Assembly (NCBI GenBank): GCA_002438685.1
Contig: DJQG01000099.1
Coordinates: 11,258-33,598, forward strand
From: Ruminococcaceae bacterium UBA6392
Lineage (GTDB): Bacteria > Bacillota > Clostridia > Oscillospirales > Acutalibacteraceae
DNA: 22,341 nt
Direction of reading: 5' to 3'
The position numbers and the translations under genes were made by a program. The notes under the pieces were generated by a model. The model worked only from the letters and a program-made list of their open reading frames with translations. It did not search any database and had not been told where the DNA came from. Positions 14,554 to 22,011 of this stretch are shown piece after piece. Positions within the stretch are counted from its first letter, which is position 1. Every line of letters starts with the position of its first letter.

Positions 14554-16233
14554 TTAACTGTTTTTAAAATCGTTTATTTTTTTTATAAGCCCTTCGAGCG
14601 GATCCTTGCCGTTGTGCTGTTCCGTGGCTTTATAAAGACCTATTTTATACCGTTTGCCGGTGACCGCGAAAATCGCTTTCATTAAGAGCACCGCGTGGGT
14701 GTCCTGCTTGATGAAAGACGAGAGCGCGGGATTTTCGCTCTTTATAAGAATAAAGTTGTCGCGCTCATATCCGCTCGCGCCGTTGAGTATTCCGTGGAGC
14801 GGCGCATCGATTTTCTGAAGCTCGTCCATGACTTCCGCCCAGCGGGAGAACGGAACTGTCTCGCCGTTCGTGCCCTCGGGTGAGGGTGCCGGAGCGTGAT
14901 GCTCGGCGGGAGCTTCCGTTTTCGGCTCGGGAGCCTTTTCTGTTACGGCAGTTTTCTGCGTCTCCGGAGTTTTTTTCTCTTCTTCCGCTTTTATCTGCTG
15001 TCGAGGCTCTGGAACGGCTGTTTTGATTTGTTCCGGAGCTTTCGGCTTGTTTTCAATGGGAGCGGCACTACTTGCCGCCGTAAAATTGCCGGAAGCCAAT
15101 TTCGCTTCGAGTGCGGATATTCTTCTTAGCAGAGCGTCATTTTCCGAATCGAGCGACTCGGAGCAGAGCTTCACGAACGCCATTTCGAGCGGTATTCTCT
15201 TATTCGACGCGCGCTTTATCTGCGAGAATGTGTCTTCGATAATATTTAAATCATAGAGTAGCTCTTCGAGCGGCAGCTTTTCCGCAAGAGCTTTGAGAGA
15301 TTTCAGTTCATCGTCTGTAGCTATCAGAATGCTGTCCGCATTCTTGACCGTCTTGACTATCATCAGGTCGCGCAGGTGAAACATGAACTCGGAGCAGAGG
15401 CGCTCCATATCGCAGGAGTTCATGTGCAGCTCGTTGATTATTCCGAGAGCCGATGCGCAGTCCTTTTTGATTATGCATTCGGACAGGCGCATTAGATAGT
15501 CGCGCCCTGCGAGTCCCGCGCTCTTTGTAACGACTTCGCTCGTTATATGTTCGTCGACGGCACAGCATCTGTCGAGCAGCGAGAGCGCATCGCGCAGCGC
15601 TCCGTCGGCGACTTTTGCTATCAGAGCGGCGGCGTCTTCGTCGAGAGTGATATTTTCATGCTCGGCGACATATTGGAGTCTCGCGCAGATATCCTCGGGC
15701 GTTATTCTCTTGAAGTCAAATCTCTGGCAGCGCGAAAGAATAGTCGCGGGGAGCTTGTGGACTTCGGTAGTCGCGAGGATAAATATAACATGCTCCGGCG
15801 GCTCTTCGAGAATTTTCAGAAGAGCGTTGAACGCGCCGGTCGAGAGCATATGAACCTCGTCTATAATATAGACTCTGTACTTCGCTTTTACAGGAGTAAA
15901 GTTCGCTTCGTCACGAAGATCGCGGATATTGTCAACGCCGTTGTTTGAAGCGGCGTCTATCTCAATAACATCGAGCACCGAGCCGTTGTCAATGCCGCGG
16001 CATATCTCGCACTCGTTGCAGGGGTCGCCGTCATGCGGCGAGAGGCAGTTGACCGCCTTTGAAAGAATCTTCGCGCAGGTGGTCTTGCCCGTTCCGCGCG
16101 AGCCGGTGAACAGATAGGCGTGGGCGACCCTGCCGCTGACGAGCTCATTCTTGAGCGTCGCGGTTATATGGGGCTGACCGTAGACCTCTTCAAAAGTCTG
16201 CGGACGCCATTTTCTGTAGAGCACGCGGTACAT
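14554..16233 (-). CDS. dnaX: DNA polymerase III gamma/tau subunit
   Basis: The clamp-loader ATPase, 559 residues. Walker A GSRGTGKT (44-51), zinc Cys63, Cys72, Cys75 and Cys78, DEVH (125-128), sensor 1 ILATTE and the SRC motif LSRCQ (165-170) are all present. Domain III runs to about residue 370. A Pro/Ala/Glu/Lys-rich linker follows (about 395-455), then a tau-like C-terminal domain. An A7 run in the linker (14976-14970) could allow slippage; one frame there reaches a stop within about ten codons, so a short gamma-like form is conceivable but unproven. AAGGA stands 9 nt before ATG. The gene follows ffs, and no separate promoter is evident. Confidence 0.96.
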   Translation of the reverse strand: MYRVLYRKWRPQTFEEVYGQPHITATLKNELVSGRVAHAYLFTGSRGTGKTTCAKILSKAVNCLSPHDGDPCNECEICRGIDNGSVLDVIEIDAASNNGVDNIRDLRDEANFTPVKAKYRVYIIDEVHMLSTGAFNALLKILEEPPEHVIFILATTEVHKLPATILSRCQRFDFKRITPEDICARLQYVAEHENITLDEDAAALIAKVADGALRDALSLLDRCCAVDEHITSEVVTKSAGLAGRDYLMRLSECIIKKDCASALGIINELHMNSCDMERLCSEFMFHLRDLMIVKTVKNADSILIATDDELKSLKALAEKLPLEELLYDLNIIEDTFSQIKRASNKRIPLEMAFVKLCSESLDSENDALLRRISALEAKLASGNFTAASSAAPIENKPKAPEQIKTAVPEPRQQIKAEEEKKTPETQKTAVTEKAPEPKTEAPAEHHAPAPSPEGTNGETVPFSRWAEVMDELQKIDAPLHGILNGASGYERDNFILIKSENPALSSFIKQDTHAVLLMKAIFAVTGKRYKIGLYKATEQHNGKDPLEGLIKKINDFKNS

Positions 16234-16274
16234 AACAGACAGTCCTTTAAAAATACTTTTTGATAAAGCAAAAA

Positions 16275-16421
16275 CGAGCCTTTATCTTGGTCATGCGGCG
16301 GGCAGGCGGACTGTGGCGCACAGTGCAGACCGCTTAATGCTGCTCGGTTCCCCGCCTGACATGGTTCACGGCGCCCCGCCGCACAGGACCCGCCACGCCA
16401 CATGACCAAAACAAAGCCTCG
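16275..16421 (-). ncRNA. ffs: Signal recognition particle RNA (4.5S-type, small bacterial form)
   Basis: The minus-strand RNA carries the SRP core: GAACCAUGUCAGG, a GGAA tetraloop closed by CGG/CCG, then GAGCAGCAUUAAGCGG. GGUCAUG (16407) and CAUGACC (16289) close the classical end helix. The helix goes on outward, from 16421 to 16275, with only one mismatch and a few wobbles over 21 positions, and then a U5 run (16274-16270) follows. The end helix can therefore double as the intrinsic terminator. The core alone is 16289-16407. Upstream of dnaX is the conserved place for this gene in Firmicutes. Confidence 0.93.
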
Positions 16422-16449
16422 CTTAAGATGCTTATCAGGTTACTAAGAT

Positions 16450-16478
16450 ATTATAATATATATTTGAATCAATTACAA
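16450..16478 (-). promoter_or_regulatory. Promoter of ffs (and probably of dnaX-ybaB-recR)
   Basis: Minus strand: -35 TTGTAA (16478-16473), 17-bp spacer, -10 TATAAT (16455-16450). The predicted start near 16443 leaves a leader of about 20 nt before the SRP RNA helix. Confidence 0.7.
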
Positions 16479-16647
16479 GTGCTATATACTATAATAATAT
16501 GCAAAATTTTTTGTTTTCGGGGTTGTGTAATTTACCTTGAAAACTAAACAGAAAAAAACTGCTTTTTTAAAAAGTTTGATTTATAAACAGATAATTACAT
16601 CTTTCGGCAATATTTTGTCGATTTGTTTTATAAGCAACGTTTTCTGC

Positions 16648-16676
16648 TTTTCATGAGTAAATAAGTATGATATAAT
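16648..16676 (+). promoter_or_regulatory. Promoter of the GNAT-VOC-nth gene group
   Basis: -35 TTTTCA (16648-16653), 17-bp spacer, extended -10 TGATATAAT with TATAAT at 16671-16676. The predicted start near 16683 gives a leader of about 24 nt. The AT-rich stretch 16480-16647 between this and the ffs promoter holds nothing else I can support. Confidence 0.6.
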
Positions 16677-16706
16677 AAAAATATGTATAAGAAAGGAAGT
16701 CTTATC

Positions 16707-17213
16707 ATGACAAAGCTCAAAAAATTCGGCGGAAAATATAAAGACGAGACTGTTGAAAGAATAGCGCGGTATTTCGGATTCAGCGCGGGTCTGCATTTCG
16801 GCACGGACAAGCCCGACGAGAGCCGGATGAAAGCGGCGAAAAAGACACTAAAAGAGTGGACTCACGGAAGCGACGAGCTGTTTGTAATAGTTGACGAAAA
16901 AGACACAGTCGGCTTTGTCCATATAAATTACCGCACGGGCAACACCGCGTGGATCGAGGATATCTATGTTGACGAACTGAGACGCGGACAGGGAATCGCA
17001 ACGCGCGTTATCGGGCTTGCGGAGGATAAGATAAAATCGCACAGGGGCTATACTTCAATCTGCTTTGAGGCTTCGCCCGATAACAAAGCCGCGCTCGCGC
17101 TCTATCATAAGCTCGGCTATATCACGCTCGGCATGATAACCGTGCGCAAAGAGATATACAAAAACGACAAAAAGAACGAGACCGAGCTTTTCGGGCTGAC
17201 TTATAAATACTGA
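16707..17213 (+). CDS. GNAT-family N-acetyltransferase
   Basis: A 168-residue acetyltransferase. The core strand TAWIEDIYVDELRRGQGIATRVI carries the acetyl-CoA loop RRGQGIAT, and FEASPDNKAALALYHKLGY is the usual closing helix. The domain matches RimI/Eis-like small GNATs; the substrate is unknown. Start: AAAGGA stands 9 nt before ATG 16707; the frame's first ATG at 16683 lies before the Shine-Dalgarno. It heads a plus-strand run with the VOC gene (8-bp gap) and nth (2-bp gap). Confidence 0.87.
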   Translation: MTKLKKFGGKYKDETVERIARYFGFSAGLHFGTDKPDESRMKAAKKTLKEWTHGSDELFVIVDEKDTVGFVHINYRTGNTAWIEDIYVDELRRGQGIATRVIGLAEDKIKSHRGYTSICFEASPDNKAALALYHKLGYITLGMITVRKEIYKNDKKNETELFGLTYKY

Positions 17214-17221
17214 GGTGCAGC

Positions 17222-17590
17222 ATGGAATACAAATTCAATCATTTTAACTTCAATGTAAAAAATCTCGACGAGAGCATAAAATTCTATAACGAAGCTCTCG
17301 GACTCAAAGAGATCCGCCGCAAAGAGGCGCCGGACGGCTCTTTTACAATAGTTTTCATGGGCGACGGCAGCGGCACTTTTTCTCTTGAGCTCACTTGCCT
17401 CAAGGATCACCCGCAGGCATATGACCTTGGCGAATGTGAATTTCATCTCGCGCTGACTGCGGACGACTACGAAGTTTCGCTCAAAAAGCACAAAGAGATG
17501 GACTGCGTCTGCTATATAAACGAGGGCATGGGGATATATTTTATTTCCGACCCGGACGGCTATTGGATAGAGATAATCCCGAAGAGGTAA
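17222..17590 (+). CDS. VOC-family glyoxalase-like metalloprotein
   Basis: A 122-residue protein with two beta-alpha-beta-beta-beta modules. The four expected metal ligands are in place: His7 (FNHFNF), Glu56 (SLELT), His75 (EFHLAL) and Glu117 (YWIEI). This fits lactoylglutathione-lyase-like enzymes, which detoxify methylglyoxal in classical members, but other VOC reactions are possible. GAGG stands just before ATG, 8 bp after the GNAT gene. Confidence 0.87.
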   Translation: MEYKFNHFNFNVKNLDESIKFYNEALGLKEIRRKEAPDGSFTIVFMGDGSGTFSLELTCLKDHPQAYDLGECEFHLALTADDYEVSLKKHKEMDCVCYINEGMGIYFISDPDGYWIEIIPKR

Positions 17591-17592
17591 TT

Positions 17593-18228
17593 ATGACAAA
17601 AAAGCAAAAGGCCGCCCTCGCTGTGGCGGCGCTCGAAAAAGAATATCCCGATGCTCTGTGTTCGATTGAAGAAAAAGAGCCTTATCGTCTGCTGATAGCG
17701 GTCAGACTCTCGGCTCAGTGCACGGACGCGCGGGTGAATTTAGTCACCCCCGTGCTCTTCGAGCGATTCCCGACGCTCGAGAGCCTCGCTTTCGCCGATG
17801 TTGCCGAGGTCGAGGAGATAGTTCACCCCTGCGGATTTTTCCGCGCAAAGGCGAACGACATAGTCTCGATGAGCCGGATGCTCATTGAAAAATATGATTC
17901 CAAAGTGCCGGACACTATCGAAGAGCTTGTCAAGCTCCCGGGAGTCGGGAGAAAGACCGCGAATTTAATAGTAGGCGATGTCTACGGCAAGCCCGCAGTC
18001 GTTGCGGACACGCATCTTATCAGAATAACAAATTTGCTGGGGCTCGTTGACACAAAAGACCCCGCAAAGGTCGAAAAAGAGCTGAAAGCTCTGCTCGATC
18101 CGAAAAAGAGCAACGATTTCTGCCACCGCTGCGTGCTCCACGGCAGGGCGGTGTGCATCGCACGCAGACCGAACTGCCCAGCCTGCGTGATGAACGGATT
18201 TTGCAGCTATTACTTAAAGCAGAAATGA
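17593..18228 (+). CDS. nth: Endonuclease III (DNA glycosylase/AP lyase)
   Basis: Removes oxidised pyrimidines and cleaves the abasic site. The 211-residue protein has the helix-hairpin-helix LPGVGRKTANLIVGD with the catalytic Lys121, and Asp139 in VADTH. The iron-sulfur cluster loop is Cys188-x6-Cys195-x2-Cys198-x5-Cys204. The ATG at 17593, after GAAGAGG, is the start, 2 bp beyond the VOC gene stop; the earlier in-frame start at 17563 lies in that gene. It converges with, and overlaps by 15 bp, a small minus-strand gene. Confidence 0.96.
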   Translation: MTKKQKAALAVAALEKEYPDALCSIEEKEPYRLLIAVRLSAQCTDARVNLVTPVLFERFPTLESLAFADVAEVEEIVHPCGFFRAKANDIVSMSRMLIEKYDSKVPDTIEELVKLPGVGRKTANLIVGDVYGKPAVVADTHLIRITNLLGLVDTKDPAKVEKELKALLDPKKSNDFCHRCVLHGRAVCIARRPNCPACVMNGFCSYYLKQK

Positions 18229-18477
18229 TATCAGCGCCGTCACCGCGGCTCCCGCGAGCGCGGAGCAGGCGAATTTCAGCGCGGAGATAATTTTTCTCTT
18301 CTTGAGCTTGCTTGCCGGAGGAATGCCCGCGCTGTCGGCTATCAGCCCCGCCCGCTCGCGCAGCGTGCCCTCGCTCGTTGCGGCGTATTCGGGTTTGACG
18401 AAAAACAGCACTTTTTCAAAATATTCGCACTTTGTCTGCGTTATCTCTATGACCTGACGGTTCACACCTTTTATCAT
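18214..18477 (-). CDS. Small protein of unknown function with C-terminal membrane anchor
   Basis: I do not recognise this 87-residue protein. Residues 1-33 read like a compact domain (KGVNRQVIEITQTKCEYFEKVLFFVKPEYA). A linker and a basic patch, KLKKRK, follow. The last 20 residues are hydrophobic (ALKFACSALAGAAVTALISFLL), so it looks tail-anchored with the N terminus in the cytoplasm. GGAGGG stands 9 nt before ATG 18477; the ATG at 18501 lies before that site. The 3' end overlaps nth. It is the only minus-strand gene among plus-strand genes here. The strong ribosome site and protein-like composition support it as real. Confidence 0.65.
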   Translation of the reverse strand: MIKGVNRQVIEITQTKCEYFEKVLFFVKPEYAATSEGTLRERAGLIADSAGIPPASKLKKRKIISALKFACSALAGAAVTALISFLL

Positions 18478-18595
18478 TTTTTCTTGCCCTCCGAATGTCA
18501 TGTGTTGATTATTTTTGACTTTTCGTGTGTGAAATATACCGACGGGCGGAGAAAAGCCGATTATACGAACTGTAATCGTACTTTCGCGCGTGATA

Positions 18596-18671
18596 TGTGG
18601 AAAACTATGTGGAAAATGTTGATAACTTCTTCAAAAACGCTTGAAAAACCTTGACAAGCTGATGTGGATAG
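18596..18671. other. Second DnaA-box cluster
   Basis: Four sites lie in one orientation: TGTGGAAAA (18596-18604 and 18608-18616), TGTTGATAA (18617-18625, one mismatch from consensus) and TGTGGATAG (18663-18671). AT-rich DNA follows to about 18750. No TAG-type trio is present. It could be a second subregion of the origin, a DnaA titration site or a regulator of the downstream glycosylase gene. Confidence 0.65.
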
Positions 18672-18678
18672 ATAAATT
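18651..18678 (+). promoter_or_regulatory. Promoter candidate for the 8-oxoguanine glycosylase gene
   Basis: A perfect -35 TTGACA (18651-18656), 16-bp spacer and a weaker -10 TAAATT (18673-18678). The DnaA box TGTGGATAG lies inside the spacer, so DnaA binding would be expected to block this promoter. Confidence 0.5.
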
Positions 18679-18768
18679 GAAGCCGAAAATATATACAATT
18701 TGTTATATTTTTCTTTACTTTTAAAATTAGATATATTTCGCTTATATAACAAAAGGAGCGGATTTGAG

Positions 18769-19623
18769 TTGGATTGTGACAAAATTTTGCAGACGGACGG
18801 CGGAAGTGCAGTAACAGGGCTTCACTGCTTCAATCTGCCACTTATTCTCGACTGCGGTCAGGCGTTTCGCTGGAGCGAAAATGCGGACGGCAGCTGGAGC
18901 GGAGTGGCGATGAACCGCGAGCTCAGATTAAAGCAGGACGGCGATAATTTATTTTTTGAAAACACAACGCCCGATGAAATAAAAAACATATGGATAAAAT
19001 ATTTTGACCTCGACCGCGACTACACCGCGATATGCGAGTGCCTGAGCGCGGACGAAAATTTAAAAACAGCGTGTTCGGAATACCCGGGGATAAGAATATT
19101 GAAACAGGACGAGTGGGAGACGCTCTGTTCGTTTATTATCTCTCAGAATAATAACATACCGCGAATAAAGGGCATAATCGGAAGGCTCTGCGAAAACTTC
19201 GGAGATAAGCTCCCGGGCGGGGGATATTCGTTCCCGTCCGCCGAAAAACTGGCTTCTCTTGAACCGGAAGACCTCGCTCCGCTGAGAGCGGGCTTTAGAA
19301 ATAAATATATAATCGACGCCGCGCGCAAAGTCGCGGGCGGTGAAGTGAATCTTTCCGCGCTCAAAAGTGCTTCGGACGATGAAGTGCGCGAAAGCCTTCT
19401 GAAAATAAAAGGCGTCGGCGCGAAAGTTGCGGAGTGTACTTTATTATTCGGCTTTGGGCGCGTCGATGCGTTCCCGATAGACGTCTGGGTGCGCCGCGTT
19501 GTCGGCGAGTTATACCCGAACGGTCTGCCCGAGTGTATGGACGGAGTGCGCGGAATAGCGCAGCAGTATCTGTTCCACTGGCGCAGACACCTTGAGGAGG
19601 ACGAGAAGAAAAATGCAGGCTGA
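18769..19623 (+). CDS. ogg: 8-oxoguanine DNA glycosylase (OGG1-type)
   Basis: A 284-residue glycosylase/AP lyase for 8-oxoguanine. The N-terminal OGG domain shows LILDCGQAFRW. FIISQNNNIPRIKGII matches the conserved asparagine loop of OGG1. The helix-hairpin-helix is IKGVGAKVAEC with catalytic Lys219, and Asp238 lies in FPIDVWVRRV. The start is unusual: no ATG or GTG fits, but AGGAG stands 10 nt before the in-frame TTG at 18769. The upstream frame extension to 18700 crosses AT-rich promoter-like DNA. The gene overlaps the biotin ligase gene by 11 bp. Together with nth and recR it makes a repair-rich neighbourhood. Confidence 0.92.
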   Translation: MDCDKILQTDGGSAVTGLHCFNLPLILDCGQAFRWSENADGSWSGVAMNRELRLKQDGDNLFFENTTPDEIKNIWIKYFDLDRDYTAICECLSADENLKTACSEYPGIRILKQDEWETLCSFIISQNNNIPRIKGIIGRLCENFGDKLPGGGYSFPSAEKLASLEPEDLAPLRAGFRNKYIIDAARKVAGGEVNLSALKSASDDEVRESLLKIKGVGAKVAECTLLFGFGRVDAFPIDVWVRRVVGELYPNGLPECMDGVRGIAQQYLFHWRRHLEEDEKKNAG

Positions 19624-20425
19624 TATTCTCTGCGCCGATGAGATAAAAAAATATCTCATAAAAGAGCGAAAAAATAATATCGCCGTCTTTGACACGGTGG
19701 ATTCGACGAACACTGTCTTAAAAAATTTATGTGCCGAGGGAAAGGCTCGACCCGGCGACTGCGTGACCGCCGACTGCCAGACAAAAGGGCGCGGCAGGCG
19801 CGGCAAGCGTTTTGAATCGGACAAAGGAGTAGGGATATATCTTTCTTTCCTGCTCGGTACCGGCAATGCGACCCCGGATGAGATAAGCGAGATAACGGCG
19901 TGGGGCGCTGTCGCGGTGCGCCGCGCGATAGAAAAGGTCTGCCATGCGGGAAGCAAAATAAAATGGGTCAACGACATAGTCTGCGGCAGGATGAAAATAT
20001 GCGGCATACTCACAGAGATGACTGCGGCGGGTCCCGTGATGGGAATCGGCATAAATGTGAATCAAAGCGAGGACGGCTTTCCGCCCGAGCTTCGCAATAT
20101 CGCCTCGTCGCTTAGAATAATATGCAAGAGAGAATTTTGCAGGGCGCAGATAATCGCCGCCGTTATCGAAGAGCTCGATTTGATAAACGCGGGATTCCCG
20201 GAAAAAAGAGCGAAATATCTAAAAGAATACCGCGAGAACTGCGCCGTTATCGGCGAGGAGATAAGCATCGAGCGCGGCGGAGAAATAAAAAAAGGCCGCG
20301 CCGTTGAAATCGCCGAAAATTTCGGGCTTGAAGTCATTTTCGAAAACGGAGAGCGCGAAGTAATAACCGGCGGCGAAGTGAGCGTAAAAGGATTTTACCC
20401 GGCTAATAATACCGGGAAAGAATAA
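19613..20425 (+). CDS. birA: Biotin-[acetyl-CoA-carboxylase] ligase, monofunctional
   Basis: Attaches biotin to carrier proteins. The catalytic domain covers most of the 270 residues: DTVDSTN (28-33), the adenylate loop GRGRRGKRF (59-67), KWVNDI (117-122) and MKICGILTEM with the biotin-contacting Lys128. A C-terminal SH3-like domain ends in VITGGEVSVKGFY. There is no N-terminal winged helix, so this is a non-regulatory ligase. The ATG at 19613 lies inside ogg, 12 nt after GAGGAGG, implying coupling. Confidence 0.94.
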   Translation: MQADILCADEIKKYLIKERKNNIAVFDTVDSTNTVLKNLCAEGKARPGDCVTADCQTKGRGRRGKRFESDKGVGIYLSFLLGTGNATPDEISEITAWGAVAVRRAIEKVCHAGSKIKWVNDIVCGRMKICGILTEMTAAGPVMGIGINVNQSEDGFPPELRNIASSLRIICKREFCRAQIIAAVIEELDLINAGFPEKRAKYLKEYRENCAVIGEEISIERGGEIKKGRAVEIAENFGLEVIFENGEREVITGGEVSVKGFYPANNTGKE

Positions 20426-20443
20426 AATTACGGAGGGTACAAA

Positions 20444-21151
20444 ATGAACAAACACAGAAAAGGGCTCTATATTATTTCAGGACTTTTCTATCTTTTCTTC
20501 TCGGGCGCGCTTGCGCTTTATCCGACCAAGATGACGGTCGGCGCAACAATTTCGATGATAGCGGGCGCGGTTCTGACGCTCGCGGCGGCAGTCGCTTCAT
20601 TTATACTTGCGGCGCAGTCCGGCAAGAATCCGAAGGATTCCGCAGTCCGCACTGTTGTCATTCCGATATGCTTCATCGGTTTCGCGGTAATTCTCGCGGC
20701 GGATATCATAAACACCGCGGTGCATTTTGAAACGGCGTTCGATGCAGTCAGAATTATAGCAGAACTTATAGGCGCGGCGGGACACATTGCCGCAGCCGTT
20801 ATCATGTTCAAAAACAACATGGTATTCATCAGAAGAAACAAAGCGGCATATGCCGTGTTCGCCGCGATGACGGGAAATCCCGCTTCCATATTTGTCTCAG
20901 GCGCGTTCGCGCGCGAAAGAGCGGACGGCGAATGCAAAAAGCTCCGCAAGGCGGGTGTTATCGAGCTTATCGTCGGCGCGATAATTATCGTTGCGGCATA
21001 CATAATAACCAATCTCACCCTGCCGAGCGACACATTCCGCGCGGTGACCGACTGGCTGTTCCTCTGTCTGACTCTTGTTACCGACATGGGTCTTGCGCTC
21101 ATCGCCGTCTCGACTCCGAAGGATAAAAAGAAAAAGGCGAAGAAAAAATGA
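20444..21151 (+). CDS. Polytopic membrane protein of unknown function, paralogue 1
   Basis: I do not recognise this family. The 235-residue protein has about six or seven membrane helices (roughly 7-27, 33-57, 71-95, 105-124, 134-154, 171-191, 202-224) and a very basic tail, DKKKKAKKK. A cytoplasmic-type loop at 155-170 contains DGECKKLRKAG. It resembles the next gene product in length, helix pattern and this loop, so the two arose by tandem duplication. GGAGGG stands 7 nt before ATG. It follows birA by 18 bp, and its stop overlaps the next start (ATGA). Confidence 0.85.
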   Translation: MNKHRKGLYIISGLFYLFFSGALALYPTKMTVGATISMIAGAVLTLAAAVASFILAAQSGKNPKDSAVRTVVIPICFIGFAVILAADIINTAVHFETAFDAVRIIAELIGAAGHIAAAVIMFKNNMVFIRRNKAAYAVFAAMTGNPASIFVSGAFARERADGECKKLRKAGVIELIVGAIIIVAAYIITNLTLPSDTFRAVTDWLFLCLTLVTDMGLALIAVSTPKDKKKKAKKK

Positions 21152-21867
21152 ACAGACGAAGCATACTTCTCTATACCCTTGCGGGCGTGTTTTCCATTAT
21201 AGGCGCGCTGACAAACGGCATTTCGCCGTTTTTAGCCGGCAGTCCGACGGCGGAAAAAATCGTCTCGCTATGTTTGGCGATCGTATTAATACTAATAGGC
21301 GTTTCGGCGATAACCGCATCGTCGCGAATCAAAAAGAGCGGGAACGCAGACTTACGCCTGACAGAAAAAATAATGCCCGCTTTGCTCTGCGTTATGGCAA
21401 TATTTATATTAGCAGATGCGGCGGTGTGCATACCGAACTTCAGTGGGCTCACGAGCGGAGTGCGCATAGCGGGGGATATAATAAATTCAATCGGCTTTGC
21501 GTCCTGCGGCATCCTGATGCTAAAAAACGTCAGGAGCGAAAAAAACACGGTGATGTATATTATTCTCTCCGTGCTCTCCGGCAGCATCTCGCCGATAATG
21601 ATAACCGCGGCGTGGCTCGCGCTTCCGTATGACCCCGACCGCGAATGTTTACGCAGAAAAGCGCGAAACGGACTGATAACAGCGTTCTTTGTCGTTCTTG
21701 TGATATATGCGGCGGTCTATATCGCGCTCGGCCAGGAGACGGCGCAGAACATCGGACTTTCGGATATATATATAAAAGTAATGTCGGCGCTGTTCGTCGC
21801 GGTCATCGCCGTGTTCGCGTTTATTCCCTCGTCAAAATACAAACGTAGAGACAGCGCGGAAAAATAA
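21148..21867 (+). CDS. Polytopic membrane protein of unknown function, paralogue 2
   Basis: A 239-residue membrane protein with the same plan as the preceding gene product. Shared marks include VRIAGDIINSIG (105-116) against VRIIAELIGAAG, and DRECLRRKARNG (164-175) against DGECKKLRKAG. The tail SSKYKRRDSAEK is basic. Start and upstream stop overlap as ATGA, so translation is coupled and a two-subunit complex is plausible. A strong terminator follows. No enzyme motif is seen. Confidence 0.85.
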   Translation: MNRRSILLYTLAGVFSIIGALTNGISPFLAGSPTAEKIVSLCLAIVLILIGVSAITASSRIKKSGNADLRLTEKIMPALLCVMAIFILADAAVCIPNFSGLTSGVRIAGDIINSIGFASCGILMLKNVRSEKNTVMYIILSVLSGSISPIMITAAWLALPYDPDRECLRRKARNGLITAFFVVLVIYAAVYIALGQETAQNIGLSDIYIKVMSALFVAVIAVFAFIPSSKYKRRDSAEK

Positions 21868-21884
21868 AAAATAAAATATTTATT

Positions 21885-21927
21885 CAGCTTCGTTTCGGCA
21901 GATACGCCGGATGAAGCTGTTTTTTTT
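21885..21927 (+). terminator. Terminator of the ogg-birA-membrane protein operon
   Basis: CAGCTTC (21885-21891) pairs with GAAGCTG (21913-21919), with a small internal loop and an inner GGC/GCC, followed by T8. It starts 17 bp after the last stop codon. Confidence 0.88.
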
Positions 21928-21949
21928 GAGATATAGCGGAGATTTATTG

Positions 21950-22011
21950 ATTCGTGTGTGTTTGCGGAGTGCATAGATTTTATGCACCGACGCCGCGAGC
22001 GGGACACGAAT
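21950..22011. repeat. Nested inverted repeat (cruciform or structured RNA candidate)
   Basis: Three nested arms: ATTCGTGT/ACACGAAT (21950-21957 and 22004-22011), GCGG/CCGC (21964-21967 and 21993-21996) and a perfect GTGCATA/TATGCAC (21969-21975 and 21981-21987) with loop GATTT. No T-run follows, so it is not a simple terminator. It could be a small non-coding RNA, a MITE-like element or a protein-binding site. Confidence 0.6.

Noticed and set aside
16530..16580. CTTGAAAACTAAACA, resembling a Firmicute rRNA spacer
   Set aside because: No rRNA or tRNA sequence is adjacent; the match is short and AT-rich, so it is not evidence of an rRNA operon.
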